A stretch of 64,000 nt of DNA from Cognatiyoonia sediminum (lineage in GTDB: Bacteria; Pseudomonadota; Alphaproteobacteria; Rhodobacterales; Rhodobacteraceae), in NCBI RefSeq assembly GCF_900129845.1, contig NZ_FQXB01000001.1:372001-436000 (forward strand), given 5' to 3'. The notes beneath the pieces are model-generated. The model had not been told where the DNA came from. It did not search any database and worked only from the letters and a program-made list of their open reading frames with translations. The position numbers and the translations under genes were made by a program. Position 1 is the stretch's first letter; each line of letters opens with the position of its first letter. Positions 9,635-17,324 of this stretch are shown piece by piece.

Positions 9635-11476
9635 CTACTGGAATTGCGCGTGGATCGCGTTGATGATGTTCTGGTCTAACTGGATGTCAGTACGCGATTG
9701 AACTTCGTTACCGTAAGCTTCGAACACATCCTGCGCGATGCCGGCTGCGGTTGAGGCCAATATCTGTTCGCGCTCCGCTGCAACCGCAGGATCATCCGCA
9801 TCCGGCGGGAGGATACCATCCAAACGGACGATGATCGCCCCATCGGTGTTTTCAATCACGCGTGTTGTCGCGATGTCCATCTCAAACACGTCGACCATAA
9901 AGCCCGGAGGCGTGCCTTCGACAAAGCTGCGACGGGTCAAGTTGTTCTCCACCATTGCGTCAAGGCCAATGGCCGTGAAATCCGTCAGCGGCTCGATGGT
10001 TGCCGCGATCTCTTCCGCGCGCTCCATGATGGCTTGCTGTTTGCGCTGTGCGTTCCAAGCGTTTGTCACCTCATCACGCACATCGTCAAACGGCTGCAAA
10101 GTCGGCGGTGTCACACCGTCAAGCCGCAGCGAGAAAATGCCGCCATCAGCAAGATTGTCCAAAACAGGAAAATCGCCTTCTTCAACCGTCGCGGCTGCAG
10201 AGCGGAACGCTTCATAGGCTGCGATTCCATCTCGTGTCTCTGGCGTGACGCTGATCGTCCCCAATTCCATGTCTGTTTCAGCTTCGAGGTCTTCCAAAGT
10301 TGCGCCGCCAGCCAAAAGATCGTTGATCCCCTCGGAAGAGGCATCAATCACGCGTCGCGCGCGATCAGCAGAAAGCTCTTCCTCCAGCTGCGGTCGCACA
10401 TCTTCAAATGTCGCTTCTTCGGCGGCTAGCACGGCGTTCATACGGAAAAGTGCCGGCCCAATAGTGGAGTTGATCGGGCCAACCACATCGCCTGGGTTTG
10501 CGCCAAACACAGCCTCGCCAGCAGAACCTAAATCGTCAATGGTGACATCACCCAGATCGATGTCAGCCAAATCCAAGCCGCGTTCAGCGACAAGCGCATC
10601 AAAATCCAACTCGCCGGCATCAATCCGTTGCTTGGCGGCTTCCGCCGCTGCCGGATCGACAAAGGCCAAGCGTTCCACCAAACGGCGTTCTGGACGCACA
10701 TACTCCTCCACGCGGCTGTCGTACAGCTCGCGAAGGGCGGTTTCGTCTACGGACAGGCTGTCTTGGATCATATTCGGCGTCAGCCACGTGTAGGTAATTT
10801 CACGCGCTTCAGGCAGGGTGAAGAGCTCAGGGTTTTCATCGTAGAAAGTTTGAAGATCGGCGTCCGTCGGGCCGGGGATCGGTGCGGTCAAATCATCCTC
10901 GGTGACGTCGGCCCAAGTAAAACTGCGTTGTTCCCCGATGAATTGCACCAAGGCGTCCGCATAAGCGTCAGGCGCTTCGACGCCGCCGATGACGGAGGCC
11001 TGCAGCAATGTGCGCGCCATATCTTCGCGGATGCTCGTTTCGAAATCCGCCTCAGTCAGGCCGTTGCGCTGCAAGGCTTGACGATAGGTTTCGCGGTCAA
11101 AGTTCCCGTCGAGCCCACGGAAAGCGGGTACGCGTAGTACTTCTTGACGCACACGCTCATCACCGACGGAAATCCCAATCTCAGTTGCTTCATTGTCCAA
11201 GGCGCGGCTGGAGATCAGTTGCGCTTGAGCCGCATTCACAAGGCCAAAGCTTTGCGCCTCTGGGAAGCTGACCCGTGTGCCGATCTGCGCCTCAAATGCG
11301 CGTATCTGCTGGTTCAGCGCATTTTGATAGGCGTTCACTGACAAATCTTTGTTGCCGACGCTGCCGATGGAGCGGATATTGTTGCCCAAACCACCGGTTC
11401 CGAAGCCCAACAATCCCACACAGAGCAAGATCATAATTGCCCAAAGAAAATAGCGTGGTTTCTTCTGTTCAGCCAT
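9635..11476 (-). CDS. PpiD/SurA-type peptidyl-prolyl isomerase, membrane-anchored foldase
   Basis: Periplasmic folding factor attached to the inner membrane. The 613 residues have a short cytoplasmic start, one transmembrane helix (about 9-27), a SurA_N-like chaperone region (about 35-180) and a parvulin-like region around 230-360, followed by a long C-terminal domain. This is the PpiD layout. The parvulin domain is diverged (the region ADIDLGDVTIDDLG replaces a clear active-site signature), so isomerase activity may be weak or absent, as is known for PpiD. Immediately upstream of trpE, a combination that appears conserved in this bacterial group. Confidence 0.88.
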   Translation of the reverse strand: MAEQKKPRYFLWAIMILLCVGLLGFGTGGLGNNIRSIGSVGNKDLSVNAYQNALNQQIRAFEAQIGTRVSFPEAQSFGLVNAAQAQLISSRALDNEATEIGISVGDERVRQEVLRVPAFRGLDGNFDRETYRQALQRNGLTEADFETSIREDMARTLLQASVIGGVEAPDAYADALVQFIGEQRSFTWADVTEDDLTAPIPGPTDADLQTFYDENPELFTLPEAREITYTWLTPNMIQDSLSVDETALRELYDSRVEEYVRPERRLVERLAFVDPAAAEAAKQRIDAGELDFDALVAERGLDLADIDLGDVTIDDLGSAGEAVFGANPGDVVGPINSTIGPALFRMNAVLAAEEATFEDVRPQLEEELSADRARRVIDASSEGINDLLAGGATLEDLEAETDMELGTISVTPETRDGIAAYEAFRSAAATVEEGDFPVLDNLADGGIFSLRLDGVTPPTLQPFDDVRDEVTNAWNAQRKQQAIMERAEEIAATIEPLTDFTAIGLDAMVENNLTRRSFVEGTPPGFMVDVFEMDIATTRVIENTDGAIIVRLDGILPPDADDPAVAAEREQILASTAAGIAQDVFEAYGNEVQSRTDIQLDQNIINAIHAQFQ

Positions 11477-11552
11477 GTCGCAGCCTATCCTTGTAAAGGC
11501 CCCTCAGAGCCGTTTGCAACTGCATATGGCGCAGGGCCAGCGGGTGCAAGTC

Positions 11553-12722
11553 TTAGGGGGTGAAACTGGCCAAACGGGTGAACAAATCTTCGATGCCGGA
11601 GCGATCCACATTGGCGAACGCCACTCGGAATTGTTTTGCGCCTGACGGATCGCCCTCCGGCACGAACATAGTACCCGGCAGAAGCAGGATGCCTGCGTCT
11701 TTCACCATCTGCGGCGCTAAGTCTGCTGAAGAGGCGTCAAAGGGATGCTCGACGTAGGCAAAATAGGCGCCGCATCCCAAAAGTTTCCACCCCTTCGCCT
11801 CCAGCAGGGGAAAGAACTCGGCAATCGCCGCGCGACGGTTCAGAATTTCCAAACGCTCCCCCGCGACCCAATCGCCCAAGTTGCGCATCCCCCAGAGGGC
11901 CGCCCTCTGCCCAAGCTGATTGGGGCAAATCGCGACGGTATCAAGGAATTTCTCCATCTCTGCCAAAAGCTTAGGGCTCGCCAGAACCGCACCAACCCGA
12001 TGACCGGTAAGGCGGTAGGCTTTGGAGAAGGAATAAAGGTGAATAAGCGTATCGTCCCAATGGTCGTCTTGGAACAGCGGGTGTGGTGCACCTGTCCGAC
12101 TGTCAAAATCGCGGTAGGTTTCATCGACGATCAAAGCGATCCCGCGCCTGCGCGCGAGGTCACGGAAAGACGCAACCACCTCTGAGGGATATTCCACACC
12201 GCCAGGATTGTTCGGCGTCACCAGCGAAATCGCGCGAGCGCGATCGGTGATCAGGCGATCCGCATCCTCTGCGGAAGGCAAAAGGCCCTCACCAGTTGTC
12301 AAAGGCACGGTCTTCACTCCGCTCATGTCGAGCCACATCGCGTGGTTAAAGTAATAGGGCGTCGGTAGGATGACTTCGTCACCCTCGGTGCAAAGCGCCG
12401 CAATCGCCGCGGCAAAGGCCTGATTGCATCCAGAGGTGATCGCCACTTGATCGGGCGAAATGCTGCCGCCGTAAGCCGCAGACCAATCCTGCGCCACTTG
12501 CGCGCGCAACTCCGGCAAGCCCAGCACGGGACCATAAAGATGGCTTTCCGCATCCTCAACGATGATCTGCGCCATCGCATCGCGCAGCTGGGCAGGGGGC
12601 GGATCAACAGGTGCCGCTTGGCTGACATTCAAAAGCGGTCGATTGCTTGGATGGGTGACGCCTTCAAGCCAACGGCGGGCCTCCATCACGGGCGGCGCAA
12701 AAGTCGCGGTTGTTCGAGACAT
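11553..12722 (-). CDS. PLP-dependent class I/II aminotransferase
   Basis: Fold-type I aminotransferase, 389 residues from ATG at 12722; a TTG two codons upstream is less likely because GAGAGG is spaced for the ATG. Visible features are the PLP-phosphate region TSGCNQA (97-103), NNPGG (171-175), DETYRDF (200-206) and the Schiff-base Lys234 in SFSKAYRLTGHR. Substrate cannot be assigned. It lies upstream of the ppiD-like gene on the same strand with a 76-base gap and is preceded by a dispersed repeat. Confidence 0.88.
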   Translation of the reverse strand: MSRTTATFAPPVMEARRWLEGVTHPSNRPLLNVSQAAPVDPPPAQLRDAMAQIIVEDAESHLYGPVLGLPELRAQVAQDWSAAYGGSISPDQVAITSGCNQAFAAAIAALCTEGDEVILPTPYYFNHAMWLDMSGVKTVPLTTGEGLLPSAEDADRLITDRARAISLVTPNNPGGVEYPSEVVASFRDLARRRGIALIVDETYRDFDSRTGAPHPLFQDDHWDDTLIHLYSFSKAYRLTGHRVGAVLASPKLLAEMEKFLDTVAICPNQLGQRAALWGMRNLGDWVAGERLEILNRRAAIAEFFPLLEAKGWKLLGCGAYFAYVEHPFDASSADLAPQMVKDAGILLLPGTMFVPEGDPSGAKQFRVAFANVDRSGIEDLFTRLASFTP

Positions 12723-12770
12723 CTTCAAAATCCTCTCAAAAGGAGCGGCTGCGCCGCACGCGATTTTTTG

Positions 12771-12803
12771 TGCCTCCAGCGGAGGTATTTTCGCTCAAAA
12801 GAG
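12771..12803. repeat. Dispersed intergenic repeat (GCCTCC-N2-GGAGG type), copy A
   Basis: Reads TGCCTCCAGCGGAGGTATTT then TCGCTCAAAAGAG. A near-identical element in opposite orientation lies at 21291-21323, and partial forms lie at 21119-21163 and 29479-29492. Here it ends next to the xanthine phosphoribosyltransferase stop codon. Confidence 0.8.
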
Positions 12804-12804
12804 A

Positions 12805-13308
12805 TCAGTCGGTTCCGCGATAGGGTTCGACGTATTGCAGTGCCATGTCCCATGGGAAGAAGATCCATGTGTCTTGGCTGACGCCGGTGATGAAGGTGTC
12901 GACCTGTGGTTCGCCCTTTGGTTTTGCGTAGACCGTGGCGAAATGGGCGTTGGGGTAGCGGGCGCGGACGACTTCGAGCGTTTTGCCGCTATCGACGAGG
13001 TCATCGATGATCAGAATGCCAGTGCCATCGCCCATCATCTCTGCGTCCGGTTCTTTAAGAACTTTGGCGTCGGATTGCTTTTGATGGTCATAGCTTTTGA
13101 TCGAGATTGTATCGACTGTGCGGACATCCAATTCGCGCGCGATGATCATCGCTGGGGCCATGCCACCGCGCGTGATTGCAACAATTGCTTTCCAAGATCC
13201 ATCGCCTGGGCCTTGCCCGTCAAGACGCCACGCAAGCGCGCGGCTGTCGCGGTGAATCTGATCCCAGCTGATGTGGAAGCCTTTTTCGTGGGGCAGGCGG
13301 TCGGTCAT
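12805..13308 (-). CDS. gpt: Xanthine phosphoribosyltransferase
   Basis: Purine salvage enzyme that joins xanthine or guanine to PRPP. 167 residues from ATG at 13308, preceded by GACGGAG; an upstream TTG is less likely. The type I phosphoribosyltransferase PRPP loop is visible as [11 protein letters not shown], along with AITRGGMAP and the C-terminal WIFFPWD typical of Gpt-like enzymes. The gene is 11 bases from the stop of the LysE gene and probably cotranscribed. Confidence 0.93.
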   Translation of the reverse strand: MTDRLPHEKGFHISWDQIHRDSRALAWRLDGQGPGDGSWKAIVAITRGGMAPAMIIARELDVRTVDTISIKSYDHQKQSDAKVLKEPDAEMMGDGTGILIIDDLVDSGKTLEVVRARYPNAHFATVYAKPKGEPQVDTFITGVSQDTWIFFPWDMALQYVEPYRGTD

Positions 13309-13319
13309 ATTCGGCTCCG

Positions 13320-13937
13320 TCAAGTAAGGGCTATTTTTGCGCCGAGGCCAGCAAGGAAAAAGCCGAACATTCGGTCAATCCCAGATTTGGCACGGGCATA
13401 GGCATGTCTGGCGCGTGCAGTTGAAAAAAGCCTCGCAACCAAAAGATACCACAGGGTTTCATTAAAAAAGATGACAGCAACAATCGCAGCTTGCCATACA
13501 AAACTTGTCTCAGGAGGAACCAACCCGATAAAGACCGCGCCGAAAAAGACAGCGGATTTTGGATTGCTCAAAAACGTCAACAACCCCAAACGCGCCGCAC
13601 CGATAGGCTTGGTTTTTCGAGGCTGGTCCTCTGATGCGATTTGAAGCGGTTCCGAGGCATCCCGCCACATCATCAGGGCAAGAAAGATTAGGAAAGCGGC
13701 GCCAACCAACTTTAGACCTGTAAACAGCGCCGGCACCAATTCAAACAAGATCGCAACACCGGTCATTGCAGCGGTCGCCCAAATCGCGGCCCCAAGTCCA
13801 AAGCCAAGCGCCAAAGCCGCCGCGTTTTGGAAGCCATCGGTTGCGGCCATACGGATCGATACAAAGAAGGCCGGCCCCGGGCTTATAGCAGCAGCAAGGT
13901 GAATGCCGACAATGGTGAGAAACAGCGCAAACGTCAT
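13320..13937 (-). CDS. LysE/RhtB-family amino-acid exporter
   Basis: Inner-membrane exporter of amino acids or related metabolites. The 205-residue protein has about six hydrophobic helices and the family opening [10 protein letters not shown] (about 18-27), followed by the [11 protein letters not shown] helix and [15 protein letters not shown], a typical LysE segment. Three bases separate it from fabI and eleven from gpt on the same strand, so the three may be one transcript. Substrate unknown. Confidence 0.92.
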   Translation of the reverse strand: MTFALFLTIVGIHLAAAISPGPAFFVSIRMAATDGFQNAAALALGFGLGAAIWATAAMTGVAILFELVPALFTGLKLVGAAFLIFLALMMWRDASEPLQIASEDQPRKTKPIGAARLGLLTFLSNPKSAVFFGAVFIGLVPPETSFVWQAAIVAVIFFNETLWYLLVARLFSTARARHAYARAKSGIDRMFGFFLAGLGAKIALT

Positions 13938-13940
13938 GCG

Positions 13941-14747
13941 CTACTCTTTCGTTATATCTGGTGCATCGACAGCCTTCATGCCGACGACATGATACCCCGA
14001 ATCGACGTGGAGGACTTCGCCTGTGGTACCAGACCCAAGATCGGACAGCAGATAGAGCGCAGATTTACCCACATCTTCAATAGTGACGGTGCGGCGCAGC
14101 GGTGAGTTGTATTCGTTCCACTTCAGAATATAGCGGAAATCGCCAATCCCGGATGCGGCGAGGGTTTTGATCGGTCCTGCCGAGATTGCGTTGACACGTA
14201 TGCCGTCTTTACCGAGGTCTTCAGCAAGGTATCGCACGGAGGCCTCCAATGCGGCCTTCGCAACACCCATAACGTTATAATGCGGCATCACCCGTTCGGC
14301 GCCATAGTAGGTGAGCGTCAGGCAAGATCCGCCTTCGTTCATCATCTTCTCAGCGCGCTGAACCACCGCGGTGAAGGAGTAGACGGAAATATCCATCGAC
14401 ATTGCAAAGTTGCCACGGCTCGTGTCCACGTAGCGCCCGCGCAATTCGCTCTTGTCCGAGAACCCGATCGCATGGACGACAAAATCGATGCTGCCCCATT
14501 TGTCTTTCAGGGCATCAAAGAGGCCATCGATTGAGGCCTCATCGCTCACATCACACGGGAGAACGGTATCAGACCCGACGGATTGGGCGAGGGGTTCAAC
14601 GCGCTTCTTGAGAGCGTCACCTTGATAGGAAAAGGCAAGTTCCGCGCCCGCATCGGCGCAAGCTTTCGCAATCCCCCAGGCGATTGATTTGTCATTGGCG
14701 AGCCCCATGATCAAACCGCGTTTTCCAGAAAGAAGGTTGTTGCTCAT
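13941..14747 (-). CDS. fabI: Enoyl-[acyl-carrier-protein] reductase [NADH] FabI
   Basis: Last reductive step of each fatty-acid elongation cycle. The 268-residue short-chain dehydrogenase has the FabI-type nucleotide loop GLANDKSIAWG (15-25) rather than the classical GxxxGxG, and the catalytic Tyr157-x6-Lys164 pair (YNVMGVAK). Length and motifs separate it from ordinary SDRs and from FabK/FabL. Divergent from pdxH with a 140-base gap that must hold both promoters. Confidence 0.97.
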   Translation of the reverse strand: MSNNLLSGKRGLIMGLANDKSIAWGIAKACADAGAELAFSYQGDALKKRVEPLAQSVGSDTVLPCDVSDEASIDGLFDALKDKWGSIDFVVHAIGFSDKSELRGRYVDTSRGNFAMSMDISVYSFTAVVQRAEKMMNEGGSCLTLTYYGAERVMPHYNVMGVAKAALEASVRYLAEDLGKDGIRVNAISAGPIKTLAASGIGDFRYILKWNEYNSPLRRTVTIEDVGKSALYLLSDLGSGTTGEVLHVDSGYHVVGMKAVDAPDITKE

Positions 14748-14887
14748 TTCAATGTCCCCACTGTTTTATTGAAGGCAGGTTTAGGCGATTGCGATTTGAG
14801 CATCAAGCGGCGGAAACTTTGACTTTGATGGGTTGAAGGCCAGATGTTTTTAAGAATAAGTGGCCGCGAGGGAAATTGGGCACTCAC

Positions 14888-15493
14888 ATGACAGATCGTA
14901 AAGACATCTTTGCCGGTGAAAATCCGTTCGAACTGGCGCGCTCTTGGCTGTCGGAAGCCGAGGCGAGCGAGATCAATGATCCTAACGCGATTGCGCTTTC
15001 CACCGTCGATGCAGACGGCTTGCCGAATGTGCGGATGGTGTTGCTTAAATCCATCGAAGATGACGCTTTTGTCTTTTACACCAATTACGGGAGCGCCAAA
15101 GGGCAAGAGATTGAGCAATCCGGCAAAGTCGCTTTCGTTTTGCACTCGAAATCTCTGCGCCGTCAGCTCCGTGTGCGGGGTATTGTAGAGAAAGAAGACG
15201 GCGAAGTTGCGGATGCCTATTATAAGTCCCGAGGCCTCAAGAGTCGCTTAGGGGCTTGGGCATCCGACCAATCCCGACCCTTAGAATCACGTGCCGCTCT
15301 GGTTGCAAAGGTTGCTAAAGTCACAGCCACTCATGGGATCAACCCAGAGCGCCCTCCGTTTTGGGGAGGTTTTCGCATTTTTCCACTAGAGGTTGAATTT
15401 TGGGCGGATGGAGATCACCGTTTGCATGATCGCTTTAGATGGCGGCGGCAAGCTATTGGAGACACTTGGGAAATTTCGAGGTTGTCGCCTTAA
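14888..15493 (+). CDS. pdxH: Pyridoxamine 5'-phosphate oxidase PdxH
   Basis: FMN enzyme that oxidises pyridoxamine or pyridoxine phosphate to pyridoxal phosphate. 201 residues from ATG at 14888; an upstream TTG is possible but less likely. The FMN and substrate signatures are visible: [11 protein letters not shown] near residue 50, [10 protein letters not shown] and the C-terminal RLHDRFRW(R)R segment. Provides the cofactor used by the aminotransferases in this window. Monocistronic by layout. Confidence 0.96.
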   Translation: MTDRKDIFAGENPFELARSWLSEAEASEINDPNAIALSTVDADGLPNVRMVLLKSIEDDAFVFYTNYGSAKGQEIEQSGKVAFVLHSKSLRRQLRVRGIVEKEDGEVADAYYKSRGLKSRLGAWASDQSRPLESRAALVAKVAKVTATHGINPERPPFWGGFRIFPLEVEFWADGDHRLHDRFRWRRQAIGDTWEISRLSP

Positions 15494-15555
15494 AAAACTC
15501 TAGATTATACGTGATCAAGAAGTATAGTCGGCAACTTGTTAACATGGTCGTCTGT

Positions 15556-15585
15556 TTGACATTGGCACCCTAATACGGCTCATAT
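15556..15585 (+). promoter_or_regulatory. Candidate promoter of the double cold-shock gene
   Basis: A consensus-like -35 TTGACA (15556-15561) is followed after 18 bases by TCATAT (15580-15585), a weak -10. It lies about 30 bases upstream of the cold-shock start codon. The -10 is poor, so this is tentative. Confidence 0.4.
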
Positions 15586-15612
15586 GAGCACAACGAAGAG
15601 AAGAAAAAACGA

Positions 15613-16131
15613 ATGACCACTGACGCGTCTAACGAAATTCACGGCCAGATCAAATGGTTCGATCCTGCAAAGGGTTTTGGGTTCGTTGTATCCGATGAGG
15701 GTGGTCCGGATATTCTTCTGCACGCAAATGTCTTGCGAAATTTTGGGCAAGGGTCCGTTGCAGACGGTTCACGCATCATCATCGTCGTCCAACGTACCGA
15801 TCGTGGGTTGCAGGCGGTAGAGATCGTGTCGATTGAGCCGCCAGAGGATGACGGCAGTCCGGCGCTTGGCGACATGCAAGAAGTGACGCCAGAAGAAATC
15901 GCTGCGAGTCCAATTCATCCTGCGCGGGTGAAATGGTTCGACAAAGGCAAAGGCTTTGGCTTTGCGAACGTATTCGGTGATGATCGGGATGTGTTCCTGC
16001 ATATCGAGGTTTTGCGCCGCTCAGGCCTGTCTGATCTCGCGACGGGTGAGGCTGTTGGCATGCGCATGATGAGTGGTGCGCGCGGCATGATGGCCATCGA
16101 GATCACGACTTGGGAATCCGGGTCCAAATGA
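15613..16131 (+). CDS. Tandem cold-shock domain protein
   Basis: Putative RNA or single-strand DNA binding protein with two cold-shock domains in 172 residues. Domain 1 (about 9-75) has GQIKWFDPAKGFGFV as RNP1-type motif and DILLHANVL as RNP2-type; domain 2 (about 103-168) has ARVKWFDKGKGFGFA and DVFLHIEVL. They are joined by an acidic linker. Such two-domain forms are typical of alphaproteobacteria. ATG overlaps of four bases tie it to the downstream DUF192 gene. The run GAAGAGAAGAAAAAA before the start contains the likely ribosome site. Confidence 0.94.
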   Translation: MTTDASNEIHGQIKWFDPAKGFGFVVSDEGGPDILLHANVLRNFGQGSVADGSRIIIVVQRTDRGLQAVEIVSIEPPEDDGSPALGDMQEVTPEEIAASPIHPARVKWFDKGKGFGFANVFGDDRDVFLHIEVLRRSGLSDLATGEAVGMRMMSGARGMMAIEITTWESGSK

Positions 16132-16592
16132 TCCGTAAGGCAGTTGCCGCCGCTCTTTTCTTACTACCGTCAGGTGTTTGGGCTTCTTGTGACTTTGATC
16201 GCGTCAGAGTCTTTGGGGACTGGGGGCAAGCGCGTTTTGATGTGCGCGTCGCGGATGAGCCTGCCGAACGCAGTCAGGGATTGATGTTCGTGGAAAGCAT
16301 GCCGACGTTGGAAGGCATGTTGTTTGTCTATCCACAGCCGCAGCGTGCGACGTTTTGGATGCGGAATACTCTGATTCCCCTCGATATGATTTTTGTCGCG
16401 CCCAATGGGGAAGTGCTCAAAATCCACGAAAACGCGATACCATTGGATGAAACCACGATCGATGGCGGTCTGGGCATCCAATACGTGTTGGAGATTAACG
16501 GCGGTTTGGCATCGCGTTTAGGCATCTCAGTGGGCGACGTTCTTCAGCATCCTTCTATTGATCAAGATGCGATCAAACCTTGTGCAAATTAA
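16128..16592 (+). CDS. DUF192 family secreted protein
   Basis: A 154-residue protein of the DUF192 (COG1430) family; function unknown. A signal peptide is evident (about residues 1-19, cleaved near VWAS), so it acts outside the cytoplasm. The family core RSQGLMFVESMP and the FWMRNTLIPLDMIF motif are visible, the latter the most conserved part of DUF192. ATG at 16128 overlaps the stop of the cold-shock gene (ATGA); an in-frame start further upstream is unnecessary. Confidence 0.9.
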   Translation: MIRKAVAAALFLLPSGVWASCDFDRVRVFGDWGQARFDVRVADEPAERSQGLMFVESMPTLEGMLFVYPQPQRATFWMRNTLIPLDMIFVAPNGEVLKIHENAIPLDETTIDGGLGIQYVLEINGGLASRLGISVGDVLQHPSIDQDAIKPCAN

Positions 16593-16646
16593 TCGCGATT
16601 TGGGTCTTTTCAAATCGAAATCTTCGGCGTAAGTACACGCACGGTC

Positions 16647-16723
16647 CGGGGCATAGCGCAGCCTGGTAGCGCATCTGTTTTGGGAACAGAGGGTCGGGAG
16701 TTCGAATCTCTCTGCCCCGACCA
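16647..16723 (+). tRNA. tRNA-Pro (anticodon TGG)
   Basis: A 77-base cloverleaf. Acceptor arms CGGGGCA and TGCCCCG pair perfectly; the D arm contains GCGCAGCCTGGTAGCGC, the anticodon loop is TTTTGGGA with anticodon TGG, and the T arm contains GTTCGAATC. Discriminator A and CCA (16721-16723) are encoded. A terminator follows at once. Confidence 0.97.
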
Positions 16724-16731
16724 TCAAAAAC

Positions 16732-16757
16732 GGCAGGTCTTCGGACCTGCCTTTTTT
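16732..16757 (+). terminator. Intrinsic terminator of tRNA-Pro
   Basis: Stem GGCAGGTC, tetraloop TTCG, stem GACCTGCC, then six T. Directly downstream of the tRNA. Confidence 0.95.
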
Positions 16758-17324
16758 GTTTGAGTGTCTCCTTTTGCTGCCGGTCCAACCACAGGGGAAG
16801 TGCTGAAAGATTAGGCGGTATGTTGTGTCGCTTTGGTCACGCGATTTGGGTAAGGGCAAACCATCTAACTTCGCGTCGATCCCCGTGCTTCATTCGTTAA
16901 CGCTTGTGGATTTCTTGATCCAAAAACTGAACTGATCATGGCAAACCACCGTGTTTGTTGAGTTTCTTTGACCGCAAGAAAATCCGAACAGGTGTGAGTA
17001 TCGATGTGGAGGAATCGGACGCGATTTCCCCGACTCAAGCTATTGGGCATCGTCAACACAAAAAACTCAAGATTTAGTGAATAAAGCCGTTGACCCACTA
17101 GGTGTAGTTGTTCCAAGTTGTGTGGGCTGACACCGCAGACACAATATATGGTGGCGGCACGGGGAAAGACAGACGACACCAGCATACCATGCCGGGGACC
17201 TGCCAAAGCGCGGGCCAGTGAAGATTTGTCTCAATCGTGACCGGTGGTCAGCGACGTTGAGGGCGCCTTGCGGGGCGCAGATTTTTCTAGGGGCCGCAAC
17301 GACGGCGAAACAGGGGCAGACGCG
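16758..17324 (+). other. Long non-coding leader/promoter region of nrdJ
   Basis: 567 bases without a supportable gene. The 3' part (about 17095-17300) holds two candidate NrdR boxes, a GGTGT...ACACC inverted pair (17101-17132), and GGGGACCTGCC (about 17193-17203), which resembles the B12-box end of cobalamin riboswitches. The full riboswitch core (a clear GCCACTG and its partners) is not evident, so no riboswitch is called. The 5' part (16758-17090) shows nothing recognisable. AGGGG at 17312-17316 is the ribosome site for nrdJ. Confidence 0.5.
17095..17154. promoter_or_regulatory. Candidate pair of NrdR boxes upstream of nrdJ
   Basis: ACACAATATATGGTGG (17139-17154) matches 14 of 16 positions of the NrdR consensus acaCwAtATaTwGtgt. 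A second, weaker palindrome CCACTA-GGTG-TAGTTG lies at 17095-17110. The start-to-start distance of 44 bases is not the usual 31-32, so the second box is doubtful. NrdR represses ribonucleotide reductase genes when dNTPs are plentiful. Confidence 0.45.

Noticed and set aside
16647-16723. tRNA-Pro as integration site of a mobile island
   Set aside because: No integrase and no duplicated tRNA end is visible downstream; the following genes are core genes.
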